Translations under genes and position numbers: made by a program
In this document: positions 19,409 to 28,286 of the stretch, in pieces
How positions within the stretch are numbered: the stretch's first letter is position 1
Layout: every line of letters starts with the position of its first letter
Notes under the pieces: model-generated
The model's database searches: none
Told to the model about the DNA's origin: nothing
What the model saw: only the letters and a program-made list of their open reading frames with translations
Assembly (NCBI RefSeq): GCF_013371495.1
Contig: NZ_JABWTA010000001.1
Location: 1,720,001 to 1,784,000, forward strand
Length of the DNA: 64,000 bases
Reading direction: 5' to 3'
Source: Altererythrobacter lutimaris
GTDB lineage: Bacteria > Pseudomonadota > Alphaproteobacteria > Sphingomonadales > Sphingomonadaceae

Positions 19409-21532
19409 ATGTTGCGACGTTTTCTTTTCACAGGTGTGGTCTGTTCCAGCGCGCTAGCCAGCTATGCCGCCGCGCAAGAGCTGCGGATGCAGCCGGTTCA
19501 AGCGCAGCGCATGGAAGTCCAGCGCCCCGCAGAGCTGCAAATCGAAGCTCCAGCCAATTCTGTGGTGCTGCGAGCGCAAAGCACTGATGCCCTGCTTGAG
19601 CAGCGCCAGGTGCAACGGCGTATGAGCGTACAGCAGGTACGCGCTCAGCCGGTCATTCAGCTGGAACAAGGCGAGGCTGACCTGCGGCCTGTGCTCAATA
19701 ACCCTGCGGCACCAATCAACGTCGCCCAGCGCCTGCGCGCGCGCCCGCAAATCGCGACAGTGCGCGCCGATACGCTGGAAGTGGCGGAGATCCCTGAAGG
19801 TCTCGTCGTGCGGCAGTTCATCGCTTACCAGTTGGAACCCGGCGCGTGCTCGACACCGAGCGGTCGCCGCGCAGTTGCCGCTCAGGGTGCGGAGTGCTGG
19901 ACCCGCCAGAGCAATACGCGCCGTGCGAGCAGCTTTGCCAATCCGCAAGCGAGCGCTCGCTATATCGCCAACCCTTCGGAGCGCAGCAGAGCGATTGCGG
20001 AAGCCAATACGATCGCTGCGGAACAACAGGCGGAAATCGACGCCGATATAGCGCAGCTACGCCAATATCTCGCCGATCCTTCAAGGCGTGCGGACATCGG
20101 TGAAGCGGAAGCGACCCGCCTGTCGGCGCTGAGCGATGAAGCCTTGCAGGAAGAGCTCATCAACCGTGCAGAGATCGAAGTCGAAGAGGTGATGTTCGTG
20201 CCTAACCTGGAAGCGCAAGACCTGCGCATCCGTGCGCGGCCGGCTTTCGGCACCAGCGAACGTCCCCGTCGTCAAAGCTTTGAGCTGGCGGATGTCTCGG
20301 TCGAACGTGAAGAAGCCGATGCGCGCATTCTCGCCGCTGGCGGAACCGCGCCGGAAAGCTCGCTTCCTCCGGCCCATCGGCAGGGCCCCACAGATTTGCG
20401 CACGTCCCCGACCCGCCCGCAAGGTATGACCGATTTCCAAGCCGCACCTCAGCTAGACATTAGCGAGAATATCGCGGTTGATCGTGAATTCTACCTCACT
20501 GGCTTCACGCTGGGCCGTCAGCATGAATGGCGCAAACGCGTCTCGATTACTGTGGCGTGGTGCATCTGGGGCTGCAAAAAGACCTATTATGTCGAGCCCT
20601 ATGCAGGCTTTGGCTACGGCTTTGGCCTGCGCTTCCCGGTACGCATGGATGGAACGTACGAGTACCGCCACAAGAACGGGCAAGAGCGCGCTTTTTTTCG
20701 TCCTGTGTTCCAGCCAGTGAATGCAAACACCAACCAATACTCACGCACTGGGCTTGCCAACCATCAACTCTTCAGCGGACAGGAACTCGTTGCGGAGGCC
20801 AATGCCTATGCAGGGGTGCTGTACAAGCTGACGCATAACCGCTCAGGCAATTTCGGTGTCGAAGTCGGAACCGATCTCACGGACAGACTCCCTTCGCCAT
20901 TCACCAATGGCCAGTTCAAGCCGCCAAGCCCGGGTCAGACAACGCCGCCTGTCATTCGCACCATCGAGCAAGTCGACTTTCTGGCTAACCGCGCGAGCTT
21001 TGGCATAGTTGGCGCAAAGATCCATCCGGCCGTGAAGATGGAGTTGTTCTCAAACGGGCTCAGCTTCAGGCTTCGCGATCATGTTGCGAACAACACGATA
21101 ACTATGTCGGAAAGCGGCAAGCGCTATCCGCTGGAAGTGAACAACAATCGCTTCAGCCGCTTCAGAGTGAGCGATCCGGTTTACAATCTCGGTTTCCAGA
21201 TGACACCGGGTTTGGTTGGCCGTGCTTATGTCGATATCGCCGTGTGGTCGCGCAATTGGGACTGGCCGGTATGGTTTCCTCAGTTGAAAGTGCAACTGCC
21301 GCCCAACGGCGTGAACTTCACGTGCCATGCAGGCACGGTATGCGGGCACGAATATAAGCTCAAAGCCGATTACTGGAGGCCCAAGCCTCGCCGGACATCA
21401 ATCACGCGTCCAGTCCGGACGAACCCTCCGCCTGCGCGTACGAGCCCGTCAAGCGATCCGCAGCGCGCCAACCCGCCGCGCCAGACAACGCCGGAAAAGA
21501 CGAGCCCTTCGCGCGATCTGGCACCATCATAG
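19409..21532 (+). CDS. Large secreted protein of unknown function
   Basis: A 707-residue protein with a clear signal peptide (LRRFLFTGVV...SYAAAQ, cleavage near residue 23). Residues 24-320 are rich in Gln, Arg, Glu and Ala and probably helical. From about residue 345 a beta-rich region with many aromatics follows (ITVAWCIWGCKKTYYVEPYAG, and later WSRNWDWPVWFP), with two cysteine pairs. The C-terminal 50 residues are Pro/Arg/Thr-rich and low-complexity. It is likely periplasmic or outer-membrane associated; I recognise no family. GGGAGG precedes the ATG; a TTG directly before it is possible. Confidence 0.75.
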   Translation: MLRRFLFTGVVCSSALASYAAAQELRMQPVQAQRMEVQRPAELQIEAPANSVVLRAQSTDALLEQRQVQRRMSVQQVRAQPVIQLEQGEADLRPVLNNPAAPINVAQRLRARPQIATVRADTLEVAEIPEGLVVRQFIAYQLEPGACSTPSGRRAVAAQGAECWTRQSNTRRASSFANPQASARYIANPSERSRAIAEANTIAAEQQAEIDADIAQLRQYLADPSRRADIGEAEATRLSALSDEALQEELINRAEIEVEEVMFVPNLEAQDLRIRARPAFGTSERPRRQSFELADVSVEREEADARILAAGGTAPESSLPPAHRQGPTDLRTSPTRPQGMTDFQAAPQLDISENIAVDREFYLTGFTLGRQHEWRKRVSITVAWCIWGCKKTYYVEPYAGFGYGFGLRFPVRMDGTYEYRHKNGQERAFFRPVFQPVNANTNQYSRTGLANHQLFSGQELVAEANAYAGVLYKLTHNRSGNFGVEVGTDLTDRLPSPFTNGQFKPPSPGQTTPPVIRTIEQVDFLANRASFGIVGAKIHPAVKMELFSNGLSFRLRDHVANNTITMSESGKRYPLEVNNNRFSRFRVSDPVYNLGFQMTPGLVGRAYVDIAVWSRNWDWPVWFPQLKVQLPPNGVNFTCHAGTVCGHEYKLKADYWRPKPRRTSITRPVRTNPPPARTSPSSDPQRANPPRQTTPEKTSPSRDLAPS

Positions 21533-21588
21533 TCAAAGCAGGATTGGTTCTAAAACGCTTAATCCGTCGCCCAAAGGTCGCAAAAAGA

Positions 21589-21622
21589 AAGGACCGCCCC
21601 AAGCGAATGGAGCGGTCCTTTT
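21589..21622. terminator. Strong hairpin terminator
   Basis: A perfect 10-bp stem, AAAGGACCGC (21589-21598) with GCGGTCCTTT (21613-21622), plus flanking A/T runs on both sides. It ends the secreted-protein gene from the left and can also serve the small gene on the minus strand. Confidence 0.85.
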
Positions 21623-21632
21623 CCATGTACAT

Positions 21633-21651
21633 GCCCCTTTGAAAGGGGCAC
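21633..21651. terminator. Second small palindrome after the terminator
   Basis: TGCCCCTTT (21633-21641) and AAAGGGGCA (21643-21651) form a near-continuous palindrome next to the terminator. It probably helps end transcription from the minus-strand small gene; other roles are possible. Confidence 0.4.
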
Positions 21652-21663
21652 TTCGAGTACTGC

Positions 21664-21912
21664 TTATGCAGCTTTCTCCTTGGTTTTCCTTGCAACCGAT
21701 TTCGCGGCCTTTTGCTGCGGCACGGTCTTGGCGTCGGCTGCGGGAGCGCGCTCGTCCTGATCATTAGCGATCTTTCCGTTAGCGACTGCTTCCGTCAGCG
21801 CGGGCTTGGGGTCTTTCTTCTGCGCATCCTTAGCGCGCTTGTACGACCATCCGCCAAGAGCCAATCCACCGCCAAGGGTTACGAGGGCAAGTGTAGCGAT
21901 TGGTGCGGGCAT
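21664..21912 (-). CDS. Small membrane-anchored protein, unknown function
   Basis: An 82-residue protein with an N-terminal transmembrane helix (PIATLALVTLGGGLALGGW) and a Lys/Ala-rich charged tail with several acidic patches. On the minus strand AAAGGAGATTTATTC precedes the ATG, a strong ribosome binding site. No family recognised. It lies between a terminator and a divergent HTH gene. Confidence 0.6.
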   Translation of the reverse strand: MPAPIATLALVTLGGGLALGGWSYKRAKDAQKKDPKPALTEAVANGKIANDQDERAPAADAKTVPQQKAAKSVARKTKEKAA

Positions 21913-22022
21913 GAATAAATCTCCTTTGTTTTCAATCTATTCAATGGGTGAGCCAAGCATTGGTTCCGAAATTCATCGCTCGTGCTTTCCTACTCGTCGC
22001 ATCATGCGGCAGCTACCTCCCT

Positions 22023-22502
22023 ATGCAACCGCTCCCACTTCGCAGCGCTCGTATTCCCCCTTTCCACGCAGTACCTGTCCGTCAACGCAGCGATGACTGG
22101 ACACCACTGCGGCAAGCCGAATTCATCGGTCACCTGGCAGAAACTGGCTGCGTCCGCGAAGCCGCAAGGCGCGTCGGAATGCAGCGCGAAACCGCTTATC
22201 GGCTGCGCACGCGTCGGGGTGCAGAAAGCTTTGCGGCAGCCTGGGATGCTGCGGTCGCACGTGGCCGAAATCGTGCTGCGCCTTTAACAGCCTCAAGCTC
22301 CATCGCGCGCGATCGCGCGCGGCCTCACCGGAAGGTCACACTTTGCGAGCTTGCATGGCGGGTGGAGACCGGTATCTGGCGCGTCAGGTTGCGCGCAGGC
22401 CGCTATAGCGGCGTAAGCCGGAAAGCTGACAATTCTGCGCTTCTCACGCTGCTCGCGCGATGTTCGCGCGGGGCATCACGACTTGCGAATCCGCCGCGAT
22501 GA
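22023..22502 (+). CDS. Sphingomonad-type HTH protein (orphan regulator)
   Basis: About 159 residues. A helix-turn-helix of the terminase-small-subunit type is at WTPLRQAEFIGHLAETG with VREAARRVGMQRETAYRLR. A linker and a C-terminal ELAWRVETGIWRVRLRAGRYSG ... KADNSALLTLLAR block follow. I recall this combination from small orphan genes of sphingomonads; function is unknown. The start is uncertain: a GTG at 21948 is in frame, but the extra residues look unrelated, and the ATG at 22023 lacks a clear ribosome binding site. Confidence 0.6.
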   Translation: MQPLPLRSARIPPFHAVPVRQRSDDWTPLRQAEFIGHLAETGCVREAARRVGMQRETAYRLRTRRGAESFAAAWDAAVARGRNRAAPLTASSSIARDRARPHRKVTLCELAWRVETGIWRVRLRAGRYSGVSRKADNSALLTLLARCSRGASRLANPPR

Positions 22503-22570
22503 CGCGTTTTGAAAAAACACGCTTAGCGTATCGTGCGAACCGTTCGGGAGCGGACGGTCCTGACCGTCAC

Positions 22571-23746
22571 TCAGCCGGTGACTTTAGCAAGCGCGTCAAT
22601 GAACTTCTCGATATTGCTCATCGTGAGGCCTGCAACGTTGATCCGGCCCGAACCGGCCATGTAGATCGCATGATCCTCGCGCAGTGCCTTCACATGCTCA
22701 GGCGTCACAGGAAGGATCGCGAACAATCCATTTTGTCGGCCAAGCGGCGTCAGATCGACACTGCCCGCAGTGCCCGCATCAGCCAGCGTCTTGCGAACCA
22801 GACGAAGACGCTCGCGCATGGTTTCAAGCTCGTCGAGCCAGACCCGCGTCATCTCCGGATCGCGCAGGATTATACGGATCGCAGCAGCGGGGTGGTCAGG
22901 CGGCATCGACCAGCTCGCCCGCGCCAGTGCGTTGGCGTTGGAAAAGGTCGTCTCAAGCTGGTCGGCGGTCGCAGCCTTGGCATAGAACGCGCCGACGCGG
23001 TCGCGATACATGCCGAAATTCTTGTCGCAGCTGTAGCAGATGAAAGCTTCCTCGACTTTGGCGAGCACTGTGCGCAGGCCTACCGCGTCTTCTTCCATGC
23101 CGTAGCCGAGGCCCTGATACGCGACATCGATGATCGGGAACGTGCCGGCGCTTACAATCGCATCCGCAATCGCGTCCCAATCGTCTGCTGTGTAGTCGAT
23201 CCCTGTCGGGTTGTGGCAGCTGCCGTGGAGAAGCACTGCTTCTTTCGGGCCAGCAGCGTCGATAACGCTCAGCACTGTTTCAAGGTCTGCGGTACCGTCT
23301 TCGCGCGCATGCGAGAACGTCACTGTCTCGATCCCGACATCATTGAGAATTTGCGCGTGGTTAGGCCAGCTGGGAACACCCAGATGAAGCCGCTCTGCAC
23401 CGGCATTCTTGGCAAGCGCAACAGCCAGACGAACCGCACCGGTACCACCTGGCGTCTGCATGCCAGTGACGCGTCCGCCATGGGTCGGGTTGGCACCGAA
23501 GATATAGGGCATCAGCGCTTCAACAAAGCCCATATCGCCTTCAGGCCCAAGATAGGCTTTCGAATCCTGTGTATCGACCAAGCGCTGTTCAGCCTGTTTG
23601 ATCGCTTCGAACACAGGTGTGTCCCCTTGCCCCGTTCGGTACACACCGACGCCCAAGTCGATCTTGTCCGTCCGCGTGTCAGCGGCGTGCATTTTGATGA
23701 GCGCGAGCAGCGCGTCAGGCGGTTGGGTTGCGAGGTTCTCAAGCAT
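22571..23746 (-). CDS. Aromatic/aspartate aminotransferase (class I, AspC/TyrB type)
   Basis: A 391-residue fold-type I PLP enzyme. DKIDLGVGVYR lies near the N-terminus, HGSCHNPTGID is the cofactor Asn region, DVAYQGLGYG follows, and Lys242 in YSCDKNFGMYRDRVG binds PLP. It transfers amino groups between aromatic or dicarboxylic amino acids and 2-oxoglutarate in the cytoplasm. The ATG at 23746 is the family start; the open frame extends 17 codons upstream without family character. Confidence 0.92.
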   Translation of the reverse strand: MLENLATQPPDALLALIKMHAADTRTDKIDLGVGVYRTGQGDTPVFEAIKQAEQRLVDTQDSKAYLGPEGDMGFVEALMPYIFGANPTHGGRVTGMQTPGGTGAVRLAVALAKNAGAERLHLGVPSWPNHAQILNDVGIETVTFSHAREDGTADLETVLSVIDAAGPKEAVLLHGSCHNPTGIDYTADDWDAIADAIVSAGTFPIIDVAYQGLGYGMEEDAVGLRTVLAKVEEAFICYSCDKNFGMYRDRVGAFYAKAATADQLETTFSNANALARASWSMPPDHPAAAIRIILRDPEMTRVWLDELETMRERLRLVRKTLADAGTAGSVDLTPLGRQNGLFAILPVTPEHVKALREDHAIYMAGSGRINVAGLTMSNIEKFIDALAKVTG

Positions 23747-23851
23747 AGCGAAGCTCCTTTGCCGCGCTGCGTCATTCCTCGCAACAGGCAAATGCACTTA
23801 TCGCGTCGGGTTGTTCGCTATCCGGTAATGTCCGACTGCTTGGAGCGAGAA

Positions 23852-24655
23852 TTAGAACGGCAGCCAGCGCTGCTTCTTGGAGAACTTCATATAGCCGGCA
23901 TTGACGCCAAGACGCAGGCCAGCACCCATGCGGATCGGGATCAGCACGACATCGCCTTTGCGCAGATAGCTCGCATGCATGCCGCCGACCACGTAGGCTT
24001 GGCCCTCACCAGCCGGATAGCGCTCGTAAAGCTCTTCTGTGTCGAACAGGTTGTAGACGAGGACAAAAGTCTTGCCTGCATTCGCGCCAGCATCAAAGCC
24101 GATCGAAGGGCCGGTCCAATAGACCGGGCGCTCGCCTTCGACCTTGTGATAGAGCGTGCCCGAGCCATAACGCGCGCCGACGACAAAAGCGCCGCCTGCT
24201 TCGCGGCCTACGATGTAGCCGTTAGGGCGGCCTTGTTCAGCCAGCATCTTTTCGATCATCTTGGCAATGCCTTTAGCGCCATCGCCGAATACACCTTCAG
24301 CAGCGCCGATAAGATCGTCCTCGCCATAAGTGGTCTCAGCCGCTGCGAGCTCTTCATCCGTCATCGCAGGCGCTTCTGCAGGCTCCGGATCAGCCCATGT
24401 TGGCGCAGGCGTTCCTGGGAGCGGCTCGGAACTGTACACAACCTCGTCAGAAGGAGCAGCCTGAGTGGCGGTTGTTTGCTGCTCTTGCGGGACAGGGCTC
24501 ACATAATCAGGAAGCGGCGCAAGATCGCCTTGCTCGGCGGGGCCATAGGCAGCGTCAGGATCGATGCTTTCAAGCTCTTGTGCGGCGACGGGCACGGCGC
24601 CCACGATCGCCAGAGCCAAGCCCCAGCTTTTGATGAATGCGGAAAAGCGCTTCAT
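23852..24655 (-). CDS. DUF1134 family periplasmic protein (EipA-like)
   Basis: A 267-residue protein with a signal peptide ending PVAAQ. A long Pro/Glu/Ala-rich linker (residues 25-120) leads to the DUF1134 beta-barrel-like domain: NGYIVGREAGGAFVVGARYG, GPSIGFDAGANAGKTFVLVYNL, MHASYLRKGDVVLIPIR and VNAGYMKFSKKQ. The Brucella homologue EipA supports envelope integrity. GAGGAGCATACC precedes the ATG. A 15-bp direct repeat lies 81-116 bases upstream and may be its operator. Confidence 0.85.
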   Translation of the reverse strand: MKRFSAFIKSWGLALAIVGAVPVAAQELESIDPDAAYGPAEQGDLAPLPDYVSPVPQEQQTTATQAAPSDEVVYSSEPLPGTPAPTWADPEPAEAPAMTDEELAAAETTYGEDDLIGAAEGVFGDGAKGIAKMIEKMLAEQGRPNGYIVGREAGGAFVVGARYGSGTLYHKVEGERPVYWTGPSIGFDAGANAGKTFVLVYNLFDTEELYERYPAGEGQAYVVGGMHASYLRKGDVVLIPIRMGAGLRLGVNAGYMKFSKKQRWLPF

Positions 24656-24735
24656 GGTATGCTCCTCGAAAGGGCTCGCAATGACCCTCAATGTTCGAAC
24701 CAGAATCGCTTGGTGAAGCTACGACAATGACGCGG

Positions 24736-24771
24736 CGGTGAACCGAATCGAAAACACGGTGAACCGAGTCG
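24736..24771. promoter_or_regulatory. 15-bp direct repeat upstream of the DUF1134 gene
   Basis: CGGTGAACCGAATCG (24736-24750) and CGGTGAACCGAGTCG (24757-24771) match at 14 of 15 positions and start 21 bp apart, two helical turns. The position, 81 bases or more upstream of the DUF1134 start, suits binding by a response regulator. The regulator is unknown. Confidence 0.45.
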
Positions 24772-24913
24772 TGGAGGCGGCAATTGGCTTAAAGGGACGC
24801 AACGCATCGTAAGCGCGCGAAAATTCCCGCATTCTCTCCCTTGCAGGCTGTGAAGCGCGCCATTATAGCGCGGCTCTCGCTTGCCGTCAGACAGCCTTGG
24901 CATGCGTGCTTGC

Positions 24914-25004
24914 GGAGACGTGGGTGAGTGGCTGAAACCAGTTCCCTGCTAAGGAACCATACCCATATCGGGTATCGAGGGTTCGAATCCCTCCGTCTCC
25001 GCCA
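24914..25004 (+). tRNA. tRNA-Ser(GCT)
   Basis: Acceptor GGAGACG pairs with CGTCTCC. The anticodon stem GTTCC/GGAAC encloses loop CTGCTAA with anticodon GCT at 24948-24950. There is a long serine-type variable arm (CATACCCATATCGGGTATCG region), a TGG.. D-arm start, and a T-arm with GGTTCGAATCC. Encoded CCA is at 25002-25004. The 3' end is the attachment site of the island that follows. Confidence 0.96.
24991..25004 (+). repeat. attL: tRNA-Ser 3'-end core repeat
   Basis: CTCCGTCTCCGCCA forms the last 14 bases of the tRNA gene and recurs exactly at 46301-46314. The tRNA remains intact at this end. Confidence 0.85.
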
Positions 25005-25047
25005 CTTTCCTTTGATTTTATTTATGATTTAATCTTGGAGTAGAGTT

Positions 25048-25070
25048 GTTCCCATAACCGCTCCCCGATA
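25048..25070 (+). repeat. Island left-end 23-bp repeat
   Basis: GTTCCCATAACCGCTCCCCG continuing to ATA at 25070. It matches 46149-46171 at 22 of 23 positions in the same orientation. Location 43 bases inside attL suggests an integrase arm site. Confidence 0.65.
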
Positions 25071-25088
25071 GGCGGCTTACTAGAGCGA

Positions 25089-28000
25089 TCAGATATTCGC
25101 TTCCAGCAGGGCGATCTCGTCGGGCGTGAGGTCAAACAGAGCATAAACTTTCGCGTTGATCTCGGCGCGGGTCTTGGTGATCCAGTTTTCCCATTCATTG
25201 CGTTCCTGAAGCGGGATGGTGGCCTTCAGCGCCTTTTTTACTTCCTTCTGGAAGGCGGCGAAGTCGGGCAGTTCCCACCATTGCTTGAGCTTGTTGGAGA
25301 GCTCGGCGTTGCCCGGCTCTGCGGCAAGGTCGGGAATACGGCGGGTGATCGACTGCTGCAGTTCGCAGCGCTTTTCGGCTGCAGAATGACATCGTTCGGA
25401 GTACTCATTTAGTATCGGGTCGACTTCTATGTCGTCCAAGATTGGCAACTGCTCAACGTATTGCGTTTGAAAGCGAGCATATCCGCCCCGCGCTTTGGCT
25501 GTTAGAGCCTTAATTATGAACCACGCTACGCTTGAGTTCAGGTATGCGACGAGGGCGTTCGATGCGCTCTTCAGAAAGTAGCCGGTGTTTTCACAAAAAT
25601 TGGCCGATTCATCCAAATGACATCGCGCTTCTGAAGCAATATCGCTCCACATGATCTTTGGAGATTCCAGAATTGGAACGTAAGCTTCCTGAGCCTGTTG
25701 AAGTTCAAACCACTCCTGCTTTGTAGCTCGGCGTTCTAACCGCTCCTTGAACGGCATGAGCCATTTTCGGATCGCCGGGTAATCAGCAATGTTCACCCGG
25801 TTTTTTGGGGTGTAGATTAGCCAGTCGTCCCCCGAGCTAGCTCCCCAGCGATGAAGGCCTTTGCCTTCAATTAGTGGCTTTAGAAGGTCGATCGATTTCG
25901 GATCATCTTGGCATATTCCTATTTTCGTTGGGGTATCGATCACAAACGCGGCCTTGAGGCCAGTTTTCACTCCCATCATCGGTGATCCGTAGCGCTCCTC
26001 CAATGTCTTTCGGTCACCCAAGAGTTTGTCACGCAATGCGGCGACCACTTGGTCCTCAAGCTGCCAAGAGCCCTCGCTGAGATCGAATTGCCGATATGGT
26101 TTCCGGACGTCCTCATAGAAGTCTTGGAAGCTGCCCTCGGGGATGGAATCTACGTTCCAAAACTCAAGCGAATGAGTGCTTTGGGGAGGGGTCGCGACCA
26201 AGGTCAAAATTGCTGGGTATGTTGTTACCCCTTCGAAGATTTGTACTTCACCGAAGTCTACAATATTCTCGATAGTCACGGAGCTCTTCAGAAATCTGCG
26301 CAAGGCCGAGCCGGAGCCGCTGCTGAAGAATGTTCGTGAACTGATGAACCCCAGCCGCCCTCCGGGTTTCAGAAGTTTTACCCCTCGCTCGAAGAAATAA
26401 ACATAGAGGTCCGCGCGGTCCGAAACGACTTCATAGCGCTTCTCAAGCCACGGTTTCATCGGCTTGATTAGTTCCATCCGCACGTAGGGCGGATTGCCCA
26501 GCACGACGTCAAAACCGCCTTCAGCGAAGATTTCCGGAAACGCGGATTTCCATTCGAAGCCATGGCTTCGATAGGCAAAGCTGCTGTCTTCGATCAGGCT
26601 GTCGCCGACGCGCAGATTGGCGTCCAGACTGTCGAGCACCTTGCCGCGCTTTGCGGTCTTGATCCACAGGCTCAGCTTGGCGATTTCCACGCTCTCGCTG
26701 TTCACATCGACGCCAAAAAGGTTGTTGGTGAGGATTTCGCTGTCCGGGTCCAGTAGGTTGCCCGCCATGCCCTTGCCCTCAAGCTCGGCCAGCTTGGCGT
26801 TGACCTGTTGCAATTCGGTCTTCATGTAGTCGAAGGCCATAATCAGGAATACGCCAGAGCCGCAGGCAGGATCGACAATGCGCAAGTGTGTCAGCCGGTC
26901 ACGATAGGCGGCCCATGCTTCGCGCTCTGCCTTGGCCGACTTCCACGCAATCGGGTCATCATCGGCCTTCGCGCCTTTCTTTGCGTATTGATCCAGCAAC
27001 CCGGCAAAGATTTCCCGGCAATGCGCGCCAAGCGTCTGATCGACAATGAAGCGCGCCACATAGTCTGGCGTATAGACCACGCCATCGCGCTTGCGCCGTC
27101 CACTAGTGCCGCTGGCCTTCTTCTCGACTGGCGCTTCGCTAAGCGCTTCAGCCTGTAGCTGTTCCACATCGGCAATCGATTGCTCGAATATATGGCCCAG
27201 CACGGTGACGGAAATCTCGCTGGCAAAATCGTATTCAGCCAGCCGCTTGAATCCCTCGCAAATGTGGTCGGGAATATTGAGGGCGCGGATTGCCTCATTC
27301 GGCTGGAACAGTCCGCCATTGTAGCGCGGAATGTCAAGTTGACTGTTGCCCTGATCAATGGCGTTGAACAGGCCCAGGAACGTCTGCCAGACCGGTTTGG
27401 GATTGTAGGGGTCATTGTGCTGGAAGGCGCTCAACAGGCTGTCATCGGGCAACAGGCCATTGTCTTCTGCAAAGGCGATGAACAGCACGCGGTCCAGAAT
27501 GGTCTGGCCCAGCCGGATCGATTCAAGCGGGTCGTCATTGGGCCGCTCAGCATTAACTGCGCCAATCAGGTCGCTGCGCAAGGTGCGATAGTCAGCATAG
27601 AGCCGCGCGGTAATGTCACGGTCCTCTTTGCGGCTTTCGTCGAGAATTGCCAAGGTCCGCCCAGACAGCAGGTTCTCGGCTGACAGCAGCAGCATGAAGC
27701 GCTGATACTCGGCTGGCTCATGGAGCTTCGCCAGATCGAAGCTGTCAAAGAATTGTCGCCCGTCCGCATAGCTGTAGATGCGGATTTCAAGGTAGTTCGA
27801 AACCAGCACCCATTTGGTGCCCACGTTGTCGCTGGCGTAATCCCATGCCTGCTTGACCGGGGATTTGGCGCGCCCCGGCATGATCGCGTCAAGGTCTTTG
27901 GTTCTCGCGCCCTTCAGTTCGAACGGGGCGATAATCCGGCTTTCATTCTTGGTGAAACGTCCAAATGCGAGATCGACCGAACCGCTGCCAATCGCCGCTT

Positions 28001-28226
28001 CAACATCGACTGTCCATTCGCCGCTGTCGTTGAAATCGCTATAGCCTAGCACCTCGCAAATGATGCGCTGCTTGAAGTTGCCGTGAAGTGCGGTTTCCTT
28101 TTGGGACTCGATAGAGCCGTCGCGGATAGTTTCGCCCCATTGGCGCAGAACTTCGAGCTTCGCCGGGTCCGGGGCCGGTGCGCTGGCAACATGCCGGTCG
28201 ATTGTCTTGGTGTTGAAAAGTTGCAA
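25089..28226 (-). CDS. Type IIG restriction-modification enzyme (Eco57I-like)
   Basis: A 1045-residue single-chain enzyme. The N-terminal PD-(D/E)xK-like nuclease has SVDLAFG (Asp85) and FELKG (Glu103, Lys105). A helical connector leads to an adenine N6-methyltransferase with motif I DPACGSG at residue 452 and motif IV NPPY at Asn578. A TaqI-like C-terminal specificity region (roughly 740-990) follows. One protein thus cuts and methylates, the usual type IIG design, for defence against phage or plasmid DNA. It stands alone with no separate S or M gene, oriented toward attL. All key residues are present, so it is probably active; the recognition site cannot be read from sequence. Confidence 0.9.
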   Translation of the reverse strand: MQLFNTKTIDRHVASAPAPDPAKLEVLRQWGETIRDGSIESQKETALHGNFKQRIICEVLGYSDFNDSGEWTVDVEAAIGSGSVDLAFGRFTKNESRIIAPFELKGARTKDLDAIMPGRAKSPVKQAWDYASDNVGTKWVLVSNYLEIRIYSYADGRQFFDSFDLAKLHEPAEYQRFMLLLSAENLLSGRTLAILDESRKEDRDITARLYADYRTLRSDLIGAVNAERPNDDPLESIRLGQTILDRVLFIAFAEDNGLLPDDSLLSAFQHNDPYNPKPVWQTFLGLFNAIDQGNSQLDIPRYNGGLFQPNEAIRALNIPDHICEGFKRLAEYDFASEISVTVLGHIFEQSIADVEQLQAEALSEAPVEKKASGTSGRRKRDGVVYTPDYVARFIVDQTLGAHCREIFAGLLDQYAKKGAKADDDPIAWKSAKAEREAWAAYRDRLTHLRIVDPACGSGVFLIMAFDYMKTELQQVNAKLAELEGKGMAGNLLDPDSEILTNNLFGVDVNSESVEIAKLSLWIKTAKRGKVLDSLDANLRVGDSLIEDSSFAYRSHGFEWKSAFPEIFAEGGFDVVLGNPPYVRMELIKPMKPWLEKRYEVVSDRADLYVYFFERGVKLLKPGGRLGFISSRTFFSSGSGSALRRFLKSSVTIENIVDFGEVQIFEGVTTYPAILTLVATPPQSTHSLEFWNVDSIPEGSFQDFYEDVRKPYRQFDLSEGSWQLEDQVVAALRDKLLGDRKTLEERYGSPMMGVKTGLKAAFVIDTPTKIGICQDDPKSIDLLKPLIEGKGLHRWGASSGDDWLIYTPKNRVNIADYPAIRKWLMPFKERLERRATKQEWFELQQAQEAYVPILESPKIMWSDIASEARCHLDESANFCENTGYFLKSASNALVAYLNSSVAWFIIKALTAKARGGYARFQTQYVEQLPILDDIEVDPILNEYSERCHSAAEKRCELQQSITRRIPDLAAEPGNAELSNKLKQWWELPDFAAFQKEVKKALKATIPLQERNEWENWITKTRAEINAKVYALFDLTPDEIALLEANI

Positions 28227-28286
28227 GCCCGATTCCCCAATGTTGGGAATGATCTAGCGGCCTTTGTCGGCTGGCGGCAAGCGCCA

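Noticed and set aside
22460..24730. 756-codon open frame on the plus strand
   Set aside because: It lies antisense to the aminotransferase and DUF1134 genes, which have clear family motifs. Its translation has no family character; it reflects codon bias.
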